From the NCBI RefSeq assembly GCF_007981265.1, contig NZ_CP034363.1, forward strand, positions 3,906,001 through 3,970,000: a DNA stretch of 64,000 bases, read 5' to 3'. A model generated the notes under the pieces. The model was not told the DNA's origin. It made no database searches and was given only the letters and a program-made list of their open reading frames with translations. The translations under genes were made by a program, and so were the position numbers. Positions 39,476 to 50,800 of this stretch are shown here, piece after piece. The first letter of the stretch is position 1, and each line of letters begins with the position of its first letter. This DNA is from Pantoea sp. CCBC3-3-1 (GTDB taxonomy: Bacteria; Pseudomonadota; Gammaproteobacteria; Enterobacterales; Enterobacteriaceae).

Positions 39476-41311
39476 CTACTCGCCCAGCCTTTCAACCAGA
39501 CCGCTGCGACGCTGAGTCTGCATTTTTACCGCGCTGTTTAACACCTGGCCATCGGCATACAGCGTAAGCTGCCGTCTGGCCCGGGTGATAGCGGTATAAA
39601 CCAGCTCCCGCGTCAGCACTGGCGTAAACTGGTTCGGCAGCACCAACAGCGTGTGGTCAAACTCCGACCCTTGTGATTTGTGCACCGTCATGGCAAAAGC
39701 GGTATCGTGCGGCGGTAAGCGGCTGGGCTGAACGGCCTTGATAGTGCCGTCCGGCAGCGGGAAGAAGACCTTTAGTGCGCCCTCTTCATCATTCATCGCA
39801 ATGCCAATATCCCCATTGAACAAGCCCAGCGCGCTGTCGTTACGGGCAATCATCACGGGCCTTCCCACATACCATTTACCGCCAGCGCCCGCTGAACGGG
39901 TAATCAGCCGCTTCTGTTGTAGCGAAGCCTCAATACGTTCGTTGAGACCAAACACGCCAAATGGCCCTTCGCGCAGGGCACACAGAAGCTGAAAGCGCCC
40001 AAAGGCTTCCAGTACCTGCTGTGAACTTGCTCCCTTTGCCAGCTGCACCAGATAGTCGCGATAGCCTTCCACACACCGATTTAACAGGTGCTGGTACTCT
40101 TCGCTGCTGTTCAGCGAAAAACGCTCAATATCGCCATAATCAGCCGCAAAAACCTGATTAAGCTGACGCGTGTCGCCTGCATTTACCGCCCGCGCCAGCT
40201 GACCAATTCCGGAAGAAGCGTCAAACCGATAGCTCTTACGCAGCAGACAGATGCTGTCACGCACCGGCGGTGCCGTCGCATCATCCAGTCCTTCAATAAC
40301 GCAGCCGGTCAGTAGCGCCAGCATCTCAGCACGCTCATGGCTGTAGCCCGCTTCGGCACAGCGGCAAATATCGCCCAATACCGCGCCCGCTTCTACCGAT
40401 GCCAGCTGATCGCGGTCGCCGAGGAAAATCACTCTGGCATGTGGTGGCAGCGCGGCAATCAGATTGGCCATCATCGGCAGATCGACCATTGACGCTTCGT
40501 CGACGACCAGCAAATCCAGATGCAGCGGATTGGCTGCGTGATAGCGCATCCGCTGGCTGCCCGGCACCGCGCCAAGCAGGCGATGCAGCGTGGTGGCTTC
40601 CGCCGGAAAACGCTGCTTTTCTGCTTCGCTGACGTCCAGGTCCTGTAGCGCCTTGCCCAGCGACTCCGTCAGGCGCGCCGCCGCTTTCCCGGTGGGTGCC
40701 GCCAGACGAATGCGCATTGAACCGGCCGACAGCTCCAGCAGCGTAGCCAGCAGTTTAGCCACCGTGGTGGTCTTACCGGTTCCCGGCCCGCCTGAAATAA
40801 CGGCGATTTGTCGGGTTATTGCCACGGCAGCGGCGATTTTCTGCCAGTTATCCGCTTCCAGCCCAAAATGCCTGTCGAGCGCGGCCCGTAGCCGCTGCTG
40901 GTCAAAATCACTAAAGGCGGTTTCACGCAGAATAAACTGCGCTACCAGGCCTTCTGACAGCCACATGCGGTGCAGATAAAGGCGTTGTTGATGTATGACC
41001 AGCGGCGTGGCCGTAGTACCGTCGCCTACCGCTTCAAAACCGGGCAGCAGGCTGGGCCAGTCAGGTTCGCCTGCCGCCTGCCAAAGCTGGCGTGCAAGCT
41101 CAGGATGACGCCCGGAAAACAGCGCGGACTCGGTAAGCTGCTCAAGCGGCAGGCATACGTGACCTTCTCCGGCTTCGGCACTGACCCAGGCCGCAGCAAG
41201 CATCAGCGCAGGTTGCGTTTCGTCGGCCACCATGCGGGCAAACTGCACGTCGAGCGAACGGAACAGACGTTGGTCGCAGGCGGCCAGCAATAATTGGTTC
41301 ATTACAGACAT
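39476..41311 (-). CDS. recD: Exodeoxyribonuclease V alpha subunit RecD
   Basis: 5'-3' helicase motor of RecBCD, which processes double-strand ends and regulates Chi recognition. The protein is 611 residues. The SF1B Walker A is GGPGTGKTTTVAKL; motif II is VVDEASMVDLP; the C-terminal UvrD-like motifs AMTVHKSQGSEFDH and YTAITRARRQL are intact. An alternative start at 41302 forms a TAATG overlap with the recB stop; the 41311 start lies inside the recB end. Both imply translational coupling. Confidence 0.96.
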   Translation of the reverse strand: MSVMNQLLLAACDQRLFRSLDVQFARMVADETQPALMLAAAWVSAEAGEGHVCLPLEQLTESALFSGRHPELARQLWQAAGEPDWPSLLPGFEAVGDGTTATPLVIHQQRLYLHRMWLSEGLVAQFILRETAFSDFDQQRLRAALDRHFGLEADNWQKIAAAVAITRQIAVISGGPGTGKTTTVAKLLATLLELSAGSMRIRLAAPTGKAAARLTESLGKALQDLDVSEAEKQRFPAEATTLHRLLGAVPGSQRMRYHAANPLHLDLLVVDEASMVDLPMMANLIAALPPHARVIFLGDRDQLASVEAGAVLGDICRCAEAGYSHERAEMLALLTGCVIEGLDDATAPPVRDSICLLRKSYRFDASSGIGQLARAVNAGDTRQLNQVFAADYGDIERFSLNSSEEYQHLLNRCVEGYRDYLVQLAKGASSQQVLEAFGRFQLLCALREGPFGVFGLNERIEASLQQKRLITRSAGAGGKWYVGRPVMIARNDSALGLFNGDIGIAMNDEEGALKVFFPLPDGTIKAVQPSRLPPHDTAFAMTVHKSQGSEFDHTLLVLPNQFTPVLTRELVYTAITRARRQLTLYADGQVLNSAVKMQTQRRSGLVERLGE

Positions 41312-44300
41312 ACTTCTTCTCCGGCGAACAGGGCATCCAACGCCGCGACAAATTCAGCCTGTGGACGGGTACGGAATACGCCGTTTTCACTGGCTGTTCC
41401 TTCCATACCGCGCAGGAACAGATAGATCACGCCACCAAAATGCTGCTGATAGTCATAATCAGCCAGACGATGGCGCAGATAGCGATGCAGTGCCAGCGTA
41501 TAGAGCTGGTACTGTAAGTCATAACGGTGAGATTGCATCGCGGCAGCCATCGCTTCCGGCGTATAGTGTTCGCCAGACTCGCCCAGCCAGTTAGATTTAT
41601 AATCCAGCAGATAATATTTACCTTCCCAGCAAAATACCAGATCGATAAAGCCTTTTAGCATGCCCTGTACCTGCTGAAAGTTGAGCGTCGGGCAACCTTG
41701 CGAGAGCGAATCGTAATGGCGGATCAACTGGTCCAGCTTTGCGGCACTCAGCAGCTGCTCAATCGGCAAATAAAATTGCAGTTCGACCTGACGATTGTCA
41801 GCAGTCAGTTGATTAAGCGTAACGCCGGTGTCGTTAAGCGGCGTTCGCAGCACCTCTTCCAGCCACTGCTTCATTACCGGCAGCCAGGCAAGGTCATGGC
41901 CCTGCGCGGCCAGCTGCTCGCTCAGCCAGTTTTCATCAACGGGCTGCGTAAAATCTAACGCTTCAAATAAGCCATGCAGAAACGTTCCGGGCGCTGCGCC
42001 ACGTGGAAAAGTATGCGGCGTAAGCTGAAGCGCGGTCTGGCTTTGCGCTTCGCCCGCCGCATCCACATCCAGTCGGGGAAGCAGTTCAAAGGCGGCGGAG
42101 TGTCCATGCTGCTGTAAACCCGAATAGCTGGTTACGCGCCACTCATCATGCAGCGATCGTGTCACCTGCAAGCTGTTAAGCTCCTCGTAAAAATCCTGTT
42201 CCGGCCGCCAGCTTTCGCTTTCCGGCTCGGTCGGCATAACGACCTCAATCGCCGGACTTTGCAGGCTTAGCAGCTGCTTATGCAGGCCCGCCGCATCCGC
42301 AGGCTCGCCAAGCTGGAGCAAATAGCCCAACGCGCTGTTGTGCAGATCGCTGTTCCCTTCTTTTTTCCGGTTGCCTTTTACCAGCGGCGCCACGCCAACG
42401 CTGCAATGCCAGACTGAACGCGTCAGCGCCACGTAGAGCAGGCGCAAATCTTCAGCCAGCCGCTCCTGTTCAGCCAGCTCAACGCTTTCAGCTTCATCGC
42501 GCAAATCCAGCAGCGCCTGAAAGCTCTGCCGATCGTGATAAATGCCCTGGCCCGCTTCGCGATAGTTGGCGATAAAAGGTAGCCAGACCAGCGGATATTG
42601 CAGGCCTTTTGATTTGTGAATGGTGACAATCTGCACCAGGTGGCGATCGCTCTCCAGCCGCAGCTGCTGACTTGCCGACTGGCCGTTTGGCTGAGCCACT
42701 TCAGCCGCCAGCCAGCGTACCAGCGCGTGTTCGCTGTCAAGCTGTGCTGACGCTTCCTGCAACAGTTCGCCCAGGTGCAACAGGTCGGTCAGCCTGCGTT
42801 CGCCGCTGTCTGAAACCAGCAGGTTCTCTGCAATCTGGCGGTTTACCATCAGCTCTCGCAGCATCGGCAGCACGCCACGCTTTAGCCAACGCTGGCGATA
42901 GCGGTCAAACTCATCGACCAGCGCATCCCATCTGCGCTCGTCGCGGCTCAGTTCTTCCAGCGTTGCTGCATCCAAACCAAAAATGCTGGTTGCCAGTGCA
43001 CTGCGCAATATACGCTCCTGCTCCGGTGCCAACACCGCCTGTAGCAGCCAAAGCATTTCGCGCGCTTCAGGCGTAGTAAAAACACTGTCGCGGTTGGAGA
43101 GATAAACGGAAGGAATATTCAGACCGTTCAGCGCTTCCCGCATAACGGCGGCTTCACCCCGGCTGCGCACCAGAATCGTAATATCCGAGGCCTGCACCGG
43201 CCGTAAAAATTCGCCTTTGCCAATTTGCGCCGTGCCTTGCTGTCCGGCCGTTAGCCAGCGACAGATATCTGCGGCGCACTGGCGAGCCATAAACTGCTGG
43301 TAATCACTGACGCCAACGCCTTCGCCCGGCTGTAAGCAGAAACGCAATGCGGGCTGAGGCTTACCCTCCATCACAAAATTCAGTGCCGCGTTTGGTGCAG
43401 CAGGTTCAACGGTAATAAAAGGGATCTCGTTGAACAAAAAGGGATTTGGCAGGCGCAGGAACAGCTGATTAACGCTGTTTACCATCGCAGGAGAGGAGCG
43501 CCAGTTAGTTTCAAGCGTGTAGTGAGCGCTAACTTCATTGCGCGCTTTCATATAGGTGAAAATATCGGCGCCGCGAAAAGCATAGATCGCCTGCTTGGGA
43601 TCGCCAATCAGCAGCAGCGCGTTGTCCGGCTGCTGACCATAGAGCGTACGGAAAATACGATACTGCTGGGGATCGGTATCCTGGAATTCATCAATCAGCG
43701 CTACCGGATAGCGAGTACGGATTGCCTGCGCCAGCGCTTCACCTCCGGGCTGCTGTAACGCACTATCCAGCCGTCCGAGCAGGTCATCAAAGCCAAGCAG
43801 CGCGTTCAGCCGCTTTTCTTTCTGCGTAGCAAAACGGATTTCTCGTAACGCGGTAGCGATAACCAAATCGCGCAGCGACAGCGGCTCGGCGAGGAAACGA
43901 TCGATGTGTTCAAAGAGTGCATGCTGCGGCGGCTCGCCCTTTTTGGTTTTTTCCAACAGGATGCGTTGCCCGAAGCGCTCCAGCTCCTTTGGCACCTGAT
44001 AGTCTGCCGTTTCTTCCGCTGCCCACTGGGTCAGTTTTTCCAGCCAGTTAGGTAAGTGCTTACTACTGTAACTTCGCTTGTCTACGCCTGACTGAGCAAT
44101 CAAATCATGCAGGTTTTCTGCCGCACGCCAGGCGGCCTTCAGCCTGTCGATTTGCGCAATGATTTTTTCATGCCGCTGGGTAAAGGTTTCGTCTAAATCC
44201 AGCGGATGCTTTAGCGCAGGTGCCTCGCCGCTTAGCCAGGGCGAGAGCGTCGCCAGCAGCTGTTCCGGCCCCTGCCACATTTGCGTCATAACACGAGCTA

Positions 44301-44829
44301 TCGGCAGCGGTAGCGGATAGCAAAAGCGCCGCCAGAAATCGGCCGCCGCCTGCCGCCGCAGCGGAAACTCATCCTCAATCAGCTGTTGTTCGAACAGCAT
44401 GCCGGACTCAAAGGCGTTCAGATTGAGCATGCGCTGACAGAAACCGTGAATAGTGAAAATCCCGGCGTCATCCATCTGCCGTTCAGCAGCCAACAACTGG
44501 GCGGCGGCCTGAGGCAAATCATCTATCTCAGCCATCAGCTGAGTAAGCACCGGATCGGCACTGTGCCCGCGAATGCAGGCAATACGCAGCTTGTGAATGT
44601 TTTCCCGGATACGCCCACGTAGCTCTGCCGTTGCCGCTTCGGTAAAGGTTACAACCAGAATTTCTTCTACCGGCAGCGGCCGCCCAAAAGAGGCTTCTCC
44701 GCCCAGCCCCAGCAGCAGGCGGAGATAGAGCAGGCCGATGGTAAAGGTTTTACCTGTTCCCGCAGAAGCTTCAATCAGCCTCTCACCCTGTAGCGGCAGA
44801 GTCAGAGGATCAAGGCGCTGCAATGTCAT
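41302..44829 (-). CDS. recB: Exodeoxyribonuclease V beta subunit RecB
   Basis: 3'-5' helicase and the nuclease subunit of RecBCD; also loads RecA. The protein is 1175 residues (1180 in E. coli). The N-terminal SF1A helicase has Walker A in EASAGTGKTFTI, motif II in LIDEFQDTDPQQYRIF, and motif VI in LLYVALTRSVWHC. The C-terminal nuclease domain has the PD-(D/E)xK-type core in FIDLVFCWEGKYYLLDYKSNW. Its start overlaps the ptrA stop by 4 bases. Confidence 0.97.
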   Translation of the reverse strand: MTLQRLDPLTLPLQGERLIEASAGTGKTFTIGLLYLRLLLGLGGEASFGRPLPVEEILVVTFTEAATAELRGRIRENIHKLRIACIRGHSADPVLTQLMAEIDDLPQAAAQLLAAERQMDDAGIFTIHGFCQRMLNLNAFESGMLFEQQLIEDEFPLRRQAAADFWRRFCYPLPLPIARVMTQMWQGPEQLLATLSPWLSGEAPALKHPLDLDETFTQRHEKIIAQIDRLKAAWRAAENLHDLIAQSGVDKRSYSSKHLPNWLEKLTQWAAEETADYQVPKELERFGQRILLEKTKKGEPPQHALFEHIDRFLAEPLSLRDLVIATALREIRFATQKEKRLNALLGFDDLLGRLDSALQQPGGEALAQAIRTRYPVALIDEFQDTDPQQYRIFRTLYGQQPDNALLLIGDPKQAIYAFRGADIFTYMKARNEVSAHYTLETNWRSSPAMVNSVNQLFLRLPNPFLFNEIPFITVEPAAPNAALNFVMEGKPQPALRFCLQPGEGVGVSDYQQFMARQCAADICRWLTAGQQGTAQIGKGEFLRPVQASDITILVRSRGEAAVMREALNGLNIPSVYLSNRDSVFTTPEAREMLWLLQAVLAPEQERILRSALATSIFGLDAATLEELSRDERRWDALVDEFDRYRQRWLKRGVLPMLRELMVNRQIAENLLVSDSGERRLTDLLHLGELLQEASAQLDSEHALVRWLAAEVAQPNGQSASQQLRLESDRHLVQIVTIHKSKGLQYPLVWLPFIANYREAGQGIYHDRQSFQALLDLRDEAESVELAEQERLAEDLRLLYVALTRSVWHCSVGVAPLVKGNRKKEGNSDLHNSALGYLLQLGEPADAAGLHKQLLSLQSPAIEVVMPTEPESESWRPEQDFYEELNSLQVTRSLHDEWRVTSYSGLQQHGHSAAFELLPRLDVDAAGEAQSQTALQLTPHTFPRGAAPGTFLHGLFEALDFTQPVDENWLSEQLAAQGHDLAWLPVMKQWLEEVLRTPLNDTGVTLNQLTADNRQVELQFYLPIEQLLSAAKLDQLIRHYDSLSQGCPTLNFQQVQGMLKGFIDLVFCWEGKYYLLDYKSNWLGESGEHYTPEAMAAAMQSHRYDLQYQLYTLALHRYLRHRLADYDYQQHFGGVIYLFLRGMEGTASENGVFRTRPQAEFVAALDALFAGEEVCL

Positions 44830-47714
44830 GATTTGTCGCTTTTCACCGGAAATGACTGCTGCAATTTCGACACTTCCTGCCAGGTGGTAAAGCCTGACGG
44901 TGCAGCGTAATCAGCCTTATCGTGCTGGCTGCCAGAAATCTGCGACAGCAGCGTTAATCCTTGTGGCGCCATGACGGCATCGTGGAAGAAGGTCGCGATT
45001 TTTTCCGGCGTTAGCGCCTGAATGCGTTTTATCACTTGCTCCCGCGTATCAAAGTTGTCATTTTCACGATTGAAATCTTTGCTAAAGCGTCCGGCTTCTT
45101 CATCCAGCGTTTGCGGACGTTGTTTCAGCTCGTTGATCATCGCGGTCTGATACTGAGCAAAATCCTCTTTACTCATGTCACGTAAACGCTTTTCCGCTGT
45201 CGGATAGAACGCGGCGAAACGCTCAAGCAAATAAGCCGGCTGTTTCACGTTGCTTTGCAGCAGGAAGCCGATCCCCCACTGACGCCCAACCGGCATCTGG
45301 AAAGAGAAGACCGCATAGCCGAGCTGCTCTTCCGTGCGCAGCTGGTTGTAAAACCATGGCTGAATAATCTGGCTGAGCATGGCGCTGTTAGCGATGCTGT
45401 CATGTTCTTCATAGCCAGGCGGCACGTAAAGCGCGGCCAGCGCAGAATCGGTGCTGCTGCCCTCTTTTTGCAGGTTAGCCGTCGTTTTCTTGTCAACCAC
45501 CAGATACTGGCTATGCCACCGGCTTTGGCCTTCGCAGTTAAGCTGGTTTTTTAACTCGCCTGCCAGTGTCTTAACGCTGTCAGCGGTCATGTTACCGACG
45601 ACCAGCAGTTCCGGCGTAGCATTTTCCAGCAGCATTTTGCGGTACGCCTTCAAATCCTCAAGCGTCACCTCCGCCACCAGCTTACGGCGCTCGCTGCGCT
45701 GGGTGTATGGCAGCTGCGACAACATCTGTGCAGGCTGGATTGCCAGCTCAAAGGCTTTGCCTTTGTCCGCGGAGTCGAGCCGCTCCAGATACCAGGATTT
45801 CGCCTGATCCAGCTGCTGCCGATCCGGCTGATAGCTGGCATAACGTTTGAGCAAGGTTTTCATCAAATCCGGCAGGCGCTGAGTAAAACCGCTGGCATTA
45901 AAGGTGACGCCATCGTTCTCGCTGGTGGAGAAGCTGATGCCGCCAACCGACGCCTGCGAACTCAGCTCGTCCAGCGCCAGCCCGGCCAGATAGTCATTCA
46001 AACCATACATCACCTGATTTTTCGCCGTGCTCATCGCTTCTTTGTTGCGCAGCGCCAGGGTGATATTGGCTTTGGGATCGTCCGCGTAGAACTGGCTCGG
46101 CATATAAAACGCCCGCAGGCCAGGCTGATTGATAAGCAGCTCCGGGTGCGCATATTTATGCTGCGGCTTAATCAGCGTGAAGTCGTCGGGGATGTACGGG
46201 TTAAGCACGGGCAGAGATAACGAAATCTTATCGCTGGCGGCCTGCCACGCTTTGAAACGCTCTGGCTCAATCTTATTCACCTGATATGGCGCATTCACGA
46301 AGTAAGCCATTTTGTTGTGCGGTTCATTCGGGCTGATGTACCAGATGCGCGCGTTCTGTGGCGTCATACCGTCAAGCCGCGCTTTGATGGCCTGGGGATC
46401 GTACTGGTCAGCAATATAGGGGGCGACCAGCGTATCGGCGACAGGAACGCGCAACATGGTATCCGCCAGCCATTCAATATAGTCCATATCACGGGTAATG
46501 GAGGGATAACGGAAGTCCAGATCCAGCACGTGGGCGACTTCGTCAAAATAGCGTTTATCGATGCCGCCGCTGCGCAAGGTGTTCAGATAGCTGAACACTG
46601 CTGCCACCACTTCATCACGGTTAGCCAGCCCTTTATCGGTCAGCGAAACGGTAATAGAGAAGATGCCGCCGTTACGATCGATAACCGGATCGGCTCCCGC
46701 ATCAATCGAATCTGCCAGTCCCTGGTTTTGCAGCCAGTCGGAGAGCGTATTTTTACTGCGGTTGCCAATCAGATAGCCGATCAGCGTATCGGTTTTGCTG
46801 CGGAATTTGTCGCTGTTATTGTCGATACGGAATTCAATTTTTAGCTGCTTACGAGGCTGGGCCGGTACGTAATGAATGATGATGCCTTTCTGCTTATCGG
46901 TCACCACCGGGACGGCGATCTCCGGCACAGCAGCCTGGTGCGTTTGCACACGGCCATAGGTTTTTGCGGCAATAGCTTGCAGTTCGGCCAGCGGCTTGTT
47001 GCTGTAAATTACCGCTTTCATAAGGTTGGCCGAGTAGTAACGCTGATAAAAAGCGGTTAGCGCATCATGTAGCTTGCTGTCTGGTTTGTCCTTCAGCGTT
47101 TCCAGGTTCCCGCCTGAGAACAGCGAAGCCGGGTGCTCAGGGTTTAAGGTTTCCGCACCCACCTGCGCCATTCGTAAGCCATCCCGGGACCGCGCCATCG
47201 TCAGCTCTGCATTGACCGCATGACGTTCACGATCGGCGTTTACCGGATCCAACAGCGGTTCGGCAATGGCATCGGCAAGCCGATCAACAGCAGGCTCCAG
47301 TGCATCGTTCTCAACTTCAAGATAGAACGCAGTGCGGTAGGAAGCGGTGCTGGCATTGTGGCTGCCACCGTGCTTTTTCAGAAACTCGGCAAGGTTGTCT
47401 GGCTGCGGGTAGCGCTTCGACCCCATCAGCAACATATGCTCAAGATAGTGAGCCAGCCCCTGTTGATTACGTGGATTGTCTAGCGAGCCGATGGGGATCG
47501 TCAGCGCCGATAATGACTTGGTCGCTTGCGGATCGGAAACCAGCAGTACGGTTAACCCGTTATCCAGCTTGATCGCCTGATACTGGCGCGGATCTTTCTC
47601 GCTTTTACGAATCGTTTCAGGGACGGGCTGCCATCCCGATTGCGCCTGTGTCAGTGGACTCCAGAAGGTAAAAAGCAGGAAAAGAGTGGTGAACCAGACT
47701 GCATAACGACGCAT
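44826..47714 (-). CDS. ptrA: Protease III (pitrilysin)
   Basis: Periplasmic Zn-metalloprotease of the M16 insulinase family that degrades small peptides such as insulin. The protein is 962 residues, the E. coli length. A Sec signal (MRRYAVWFTTLFLLFTFWSPLTQA) is followed by the inverted zinc motif HYLEHM (HxxEH) with the downstream glutamate in NAELTMARSRDG. It lies between recC and recB in one direction, as in E. coli, overlapping recB by 4 bases although the functions are unrelated. Confidence 0.97.
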   Translation of the reverse strand: MRRYAVWFTTLFLLFTFWSPLTQAQSGWQPVPETIRKSEKDPRQYQAIKLDNGLTVLLVSDPQATKSLSALTIPIGSLDNPRNQQGLAHYLEHMLLMGSKRYPQPDNLAEFLKKHGGSHNASTASYRTAFYLEVENDALEPAVDRLADAIAEPLLDPVNADRERHAVNAELTMARSRDGLRMAQVGAETLNPEHPASLFSGGNLETLKDKPDSKLHDALTAFYQRYYSANLMKAVIYSNKPLAELQAIAAKTYGRVQTHQAAVPEIAVPVVTDKQKGIIIHYVPAQPRKQLKIEFRIDNNSDKFRSKTDTLIGYLIGNRSKNTLSDWLQNQGLADSIDAGADPVIDRNGGIFSITVSLTDKGLANRDEVVAAVFSYLNTLRSGGIDKRYFDEVAHVLDLDFRYPSITRDMDYIEWLADTMLRVPVADTLVAPYIADQYDPQAIKARLDGMTPQNARIWYISPNEPHNKMAYFVNAPYQVNKIEPERFKAWQAASDKISLSLPVLNPYIPDDFTLIKPQHKYAHPELLINQPGLRAFYMPSQFYADDPKANITLALRNKEAMSTAKNQVMYGLNDYLAGLALDELSSQASVGGISFSTSENDGVTFNASGFTQRLPDLMKTLLKRYASYQPDRQQLDQAKSWYLERLDSADKGKAFELAIQPAQMLSQLPYTQRSERRKLVAEVTLEDLKAYRKMLLENATPELLVVGNMTADSVKTLAGELKNQLNCEGQSRWHSQYLVVDKKTTANLQKEGSSTDSALAALYVPPGYEEHDSIANSAMLSQIIQPWFYNQLRTEEQLGYAVFSFQMPVGRQWGIGFLLQSNVKQPAYLLERFAAFYPTAEKRLRDMSKEDFAQYQTAMINELKQRPQTLDEEAGRFSKDFNRENDNFDTREQVIKRIQALTPEKIATFFHDAVMAPQGLTLLSQISGSQHDKADYAAPSGFTTWQEVSKLQQSFPVKSDKS

Positions 47715-47865
47715 TCAAACTCCTCGACGATCTGTTGCTCTGTTACCCCATGCCGTGCACACGGGGCGGTGAGACCGTTAAACCTAAAGACTTCACTTAT
47801 CCCCGGCGGACAAGCAAACAGAAATAAACGTTAAAAATAGTTATAAAGTAACATTACAGGATGTC

Positions 47866-50800
47866 TTACTTAATGTCATTGATCTGCATTAGTGGTAACA
47901 GCCACGCTTCTGCGTTATCGGTAATTGCACGAAACGTAGCTTCATCCAGCGTGCGGAAAAGCCGTGCCAGATAAGGGTCGCTGCCCTCACCTTCAACCTG
48001 CATATTGCCCTGCCAGGCCTGCAACAGTTTGATGCGCGCTTTTGCCTGGGTCGCTTCATCGTGCAGGATTGAGGCGGACTTCTCGTCATAGCTGGCTTCC
48101 AGCCATGCGCCACCCGTTTTGGGCAGCAGCAACAAGGGCGAACACATCCCCTGCCTGTAGCCCTGAATATAACGCGCCAGCCACGCCTGCGCTTCCTCAA
48201 CCGGCAACGCCGGAAAACGCCACTGGCTCTCTTTTCGGCCATACATTCGGCTGTCACCGCTGCCGCCCAAAATGCAATAAACCAGGTGCTCAAGCCACAG
48301 CGCCAGTCCGTCAGTGAAGTTAAGATGCCCCGGGCGCCAACGCAGCAAACCATCATCCTGAACCTGGGGCAACCAGCCGTTCAGCTGAAGACCGGCGATT
48401 TGCAGGTTGATCTCCCAACTCTTCGAGTCTTTACGCTGTTCGCGTACCTGCCCTGCCAGCTCGCTCATATCTGTTAACTGTTCCTGCCAGAAAAGCTCGC
48501 CATAGGCGCCGTAAGGCAGATTCCCTGCGGCGCGCTGCCGGGCATACAGCGGTTCGCTGGGCTGCTCATCAATCAGGGTATTCAACAGCTGGCTGTTTAG
48601 CTGGTAGCGACTGAGATTATCCAGCGTAAAGGGCTCAGCATCGGGCAGTTCGGTATCGGAGAGCAGGAAACTGACGCCCAGCCGCTGGCTGAAGAAGGCA
48701 CGCACCGGATGACGCCAGAAGCGCACCAGGTGCTCGAAATTCAGTTCGGCCATCTCCAGTTCGGGCAGCGGCTGCATAAAAGGCGGATGCGGTACGCCGC
48801 TGGCCTTTGCCGCCGGTAGCCATTCTGCCGCATAGCTTTGATATTTCGCCTGCGGCAGAAAGTTTTCGGCGGCAAACGGCATACGGCTGTGCAGATGATG
48901 CAGGTGCGCCACAACGGCCGCCGCGCTGGTATCAACATCCCGCCCCTGGTCGCCAGGCAAACAGAAGCTCTGACTGATGTATTCCACCAGTTCACTGACC
49001 AGTACCGACGGAAAACGTTCCGAGTTGTCCTGAATTGTACGGCCGATATAGCTGATATAAAGCTGTTGCTGAGCCGAATTCAGCGCCTCTAAAAACAGAT
49101 AGCGATCATCGTCGCGCCGGCTGCGATCGCCTTTTTTGGGCTGCTGGCTCATCAGGTCAAACCCCAGCGGCGGCAGCGTGCGCGGGTAAACGCCATCGTT
49201 CATGCCCAGCAGACAAACTACCTTAAAGGGAATGGAACGCATCGGCATCAGGGTACAGAAGTTGACGGGTCCGGCGAGAAAGCGCTGGCTGATCCTTTCC
49301 TGATCAAGCCTGGAAGCCAGCTCATCACGCAGCAGAGAAAGCGGCACGGCCTGCTGATACTGAGCCTGCACGCCGTAGTTAATGACCTGCTGCCACTGCT
49401 CTTCAATCAGCGCCAGCGCGGCTTCGGCATCGGCATCTCCGGCAAAAAAGTCGTTTAGCAGCTCGCGGCACAGCGGTAGCCAGCTTTCCAGCTCCCGAGG
49501 CGCGCTTAACAGCTCACGCCAGCGACGCAGCCGCATCAGCAGCTCGGCCAGATTGCCAGCCAGTTCGGCAATTAATCCGCTGGACTCGTCATAAGGCAAA
49601 ATCCCCTGCCAGTGCCCGGTTTCGCTGTTCATCGCGTAGCCCAGCAGCATTCGCGTCAGGCCAAAATGCCAGGTATGTTGCCCGGTTGGCGGCAGATCCA
49701 GCTCGCGGACCGTGTCGTCATCCAGACCCCAGCGGATGCCCGATTCGCCCACCCAGTGGCGCAGGCGCCGCAGCCCCTCTTCATCAATAGCAAAGCGGCT
49801 GGCCAGGGCCGGGACCTCAAGCAGCGCCAGTACGCCCTCGGAGGTAAAGCGGCTGTCTGGCAGGCTCAGCAACGAAATAAAAGCCTGTAGCGCAGGATGC
49901 GCCTGGCTGGCTCTGCGGTCAGAAATGGAGAAAGGCAAATAGCGTCCGGCCGGCGCATTACCAAATACGGCCTGAATAAAAGGCGTGTAGGCGTCAATAT
50001 CTGCCACCATCACGATAATATCGCGCGGTGAAAGCGCGGGATCGTTAGCCATGATCTCTAACAGACGATCCTGCAAAACTTCAACCTCGCGCTGAGGGCT
50101 GTGGCAAAGATGAATACTGACGGATCGATCTTCAGGATCGAGGATCCGTTTGCTGTGGCTGGTCTCCCACTCTTCCTGCTTTAACCCAATAACGGCATTG
50201 TCTTCCAGCTCAAGCAGATCGCGCTGCAAGCTGTGCAGAAGGTTGCCCGGCTCGATGTCGACAAAAGCGTCAATTTCCCGACACTCCATCTGTGCCAGCA
50301 AAAACAGGTTATCGCGTCCAAGCTTACCCCAAGAGGCCAGCAGCGGATTACTGAGCTGCTGCTCGCCCGCATCGTTAAACAGGCTGCTTGCATCTGACTG
50401 ACGGAACAGCGCACTTTCGCCCTGTTGATTAAAATGCTGCCTGCGGCGGCTTTGCAGCTTCGCCAAAAAAGCGTAGTCCTGAATATCGCCCCAATAATGA
50501 CGACAGGGGTTAGTAAACAACAGATGAATATCGATATGTTTACCCAGCGCCTGTAAGGCTTGCAGATACACGGGCGGCAATGCAGAAATACCACAAATAA
50601 ATACGCGCTCCGGTAAATTGGGCGGACGGCTGGCACTGTTTTCCAGCGTAGAGATAAAGCGGGCATAGAGATTTGCACGATGCCATTCCGGTTGCCCTAA
50701 TTCGCGGTTGTATTCCACCAACGCGGCCCACAGCGGCGCCTGCCACTGCTGAGCTTCGCCCAGATCGGCTATTTGCTGCCCTTTTTCCCAGCTGTTCAGC

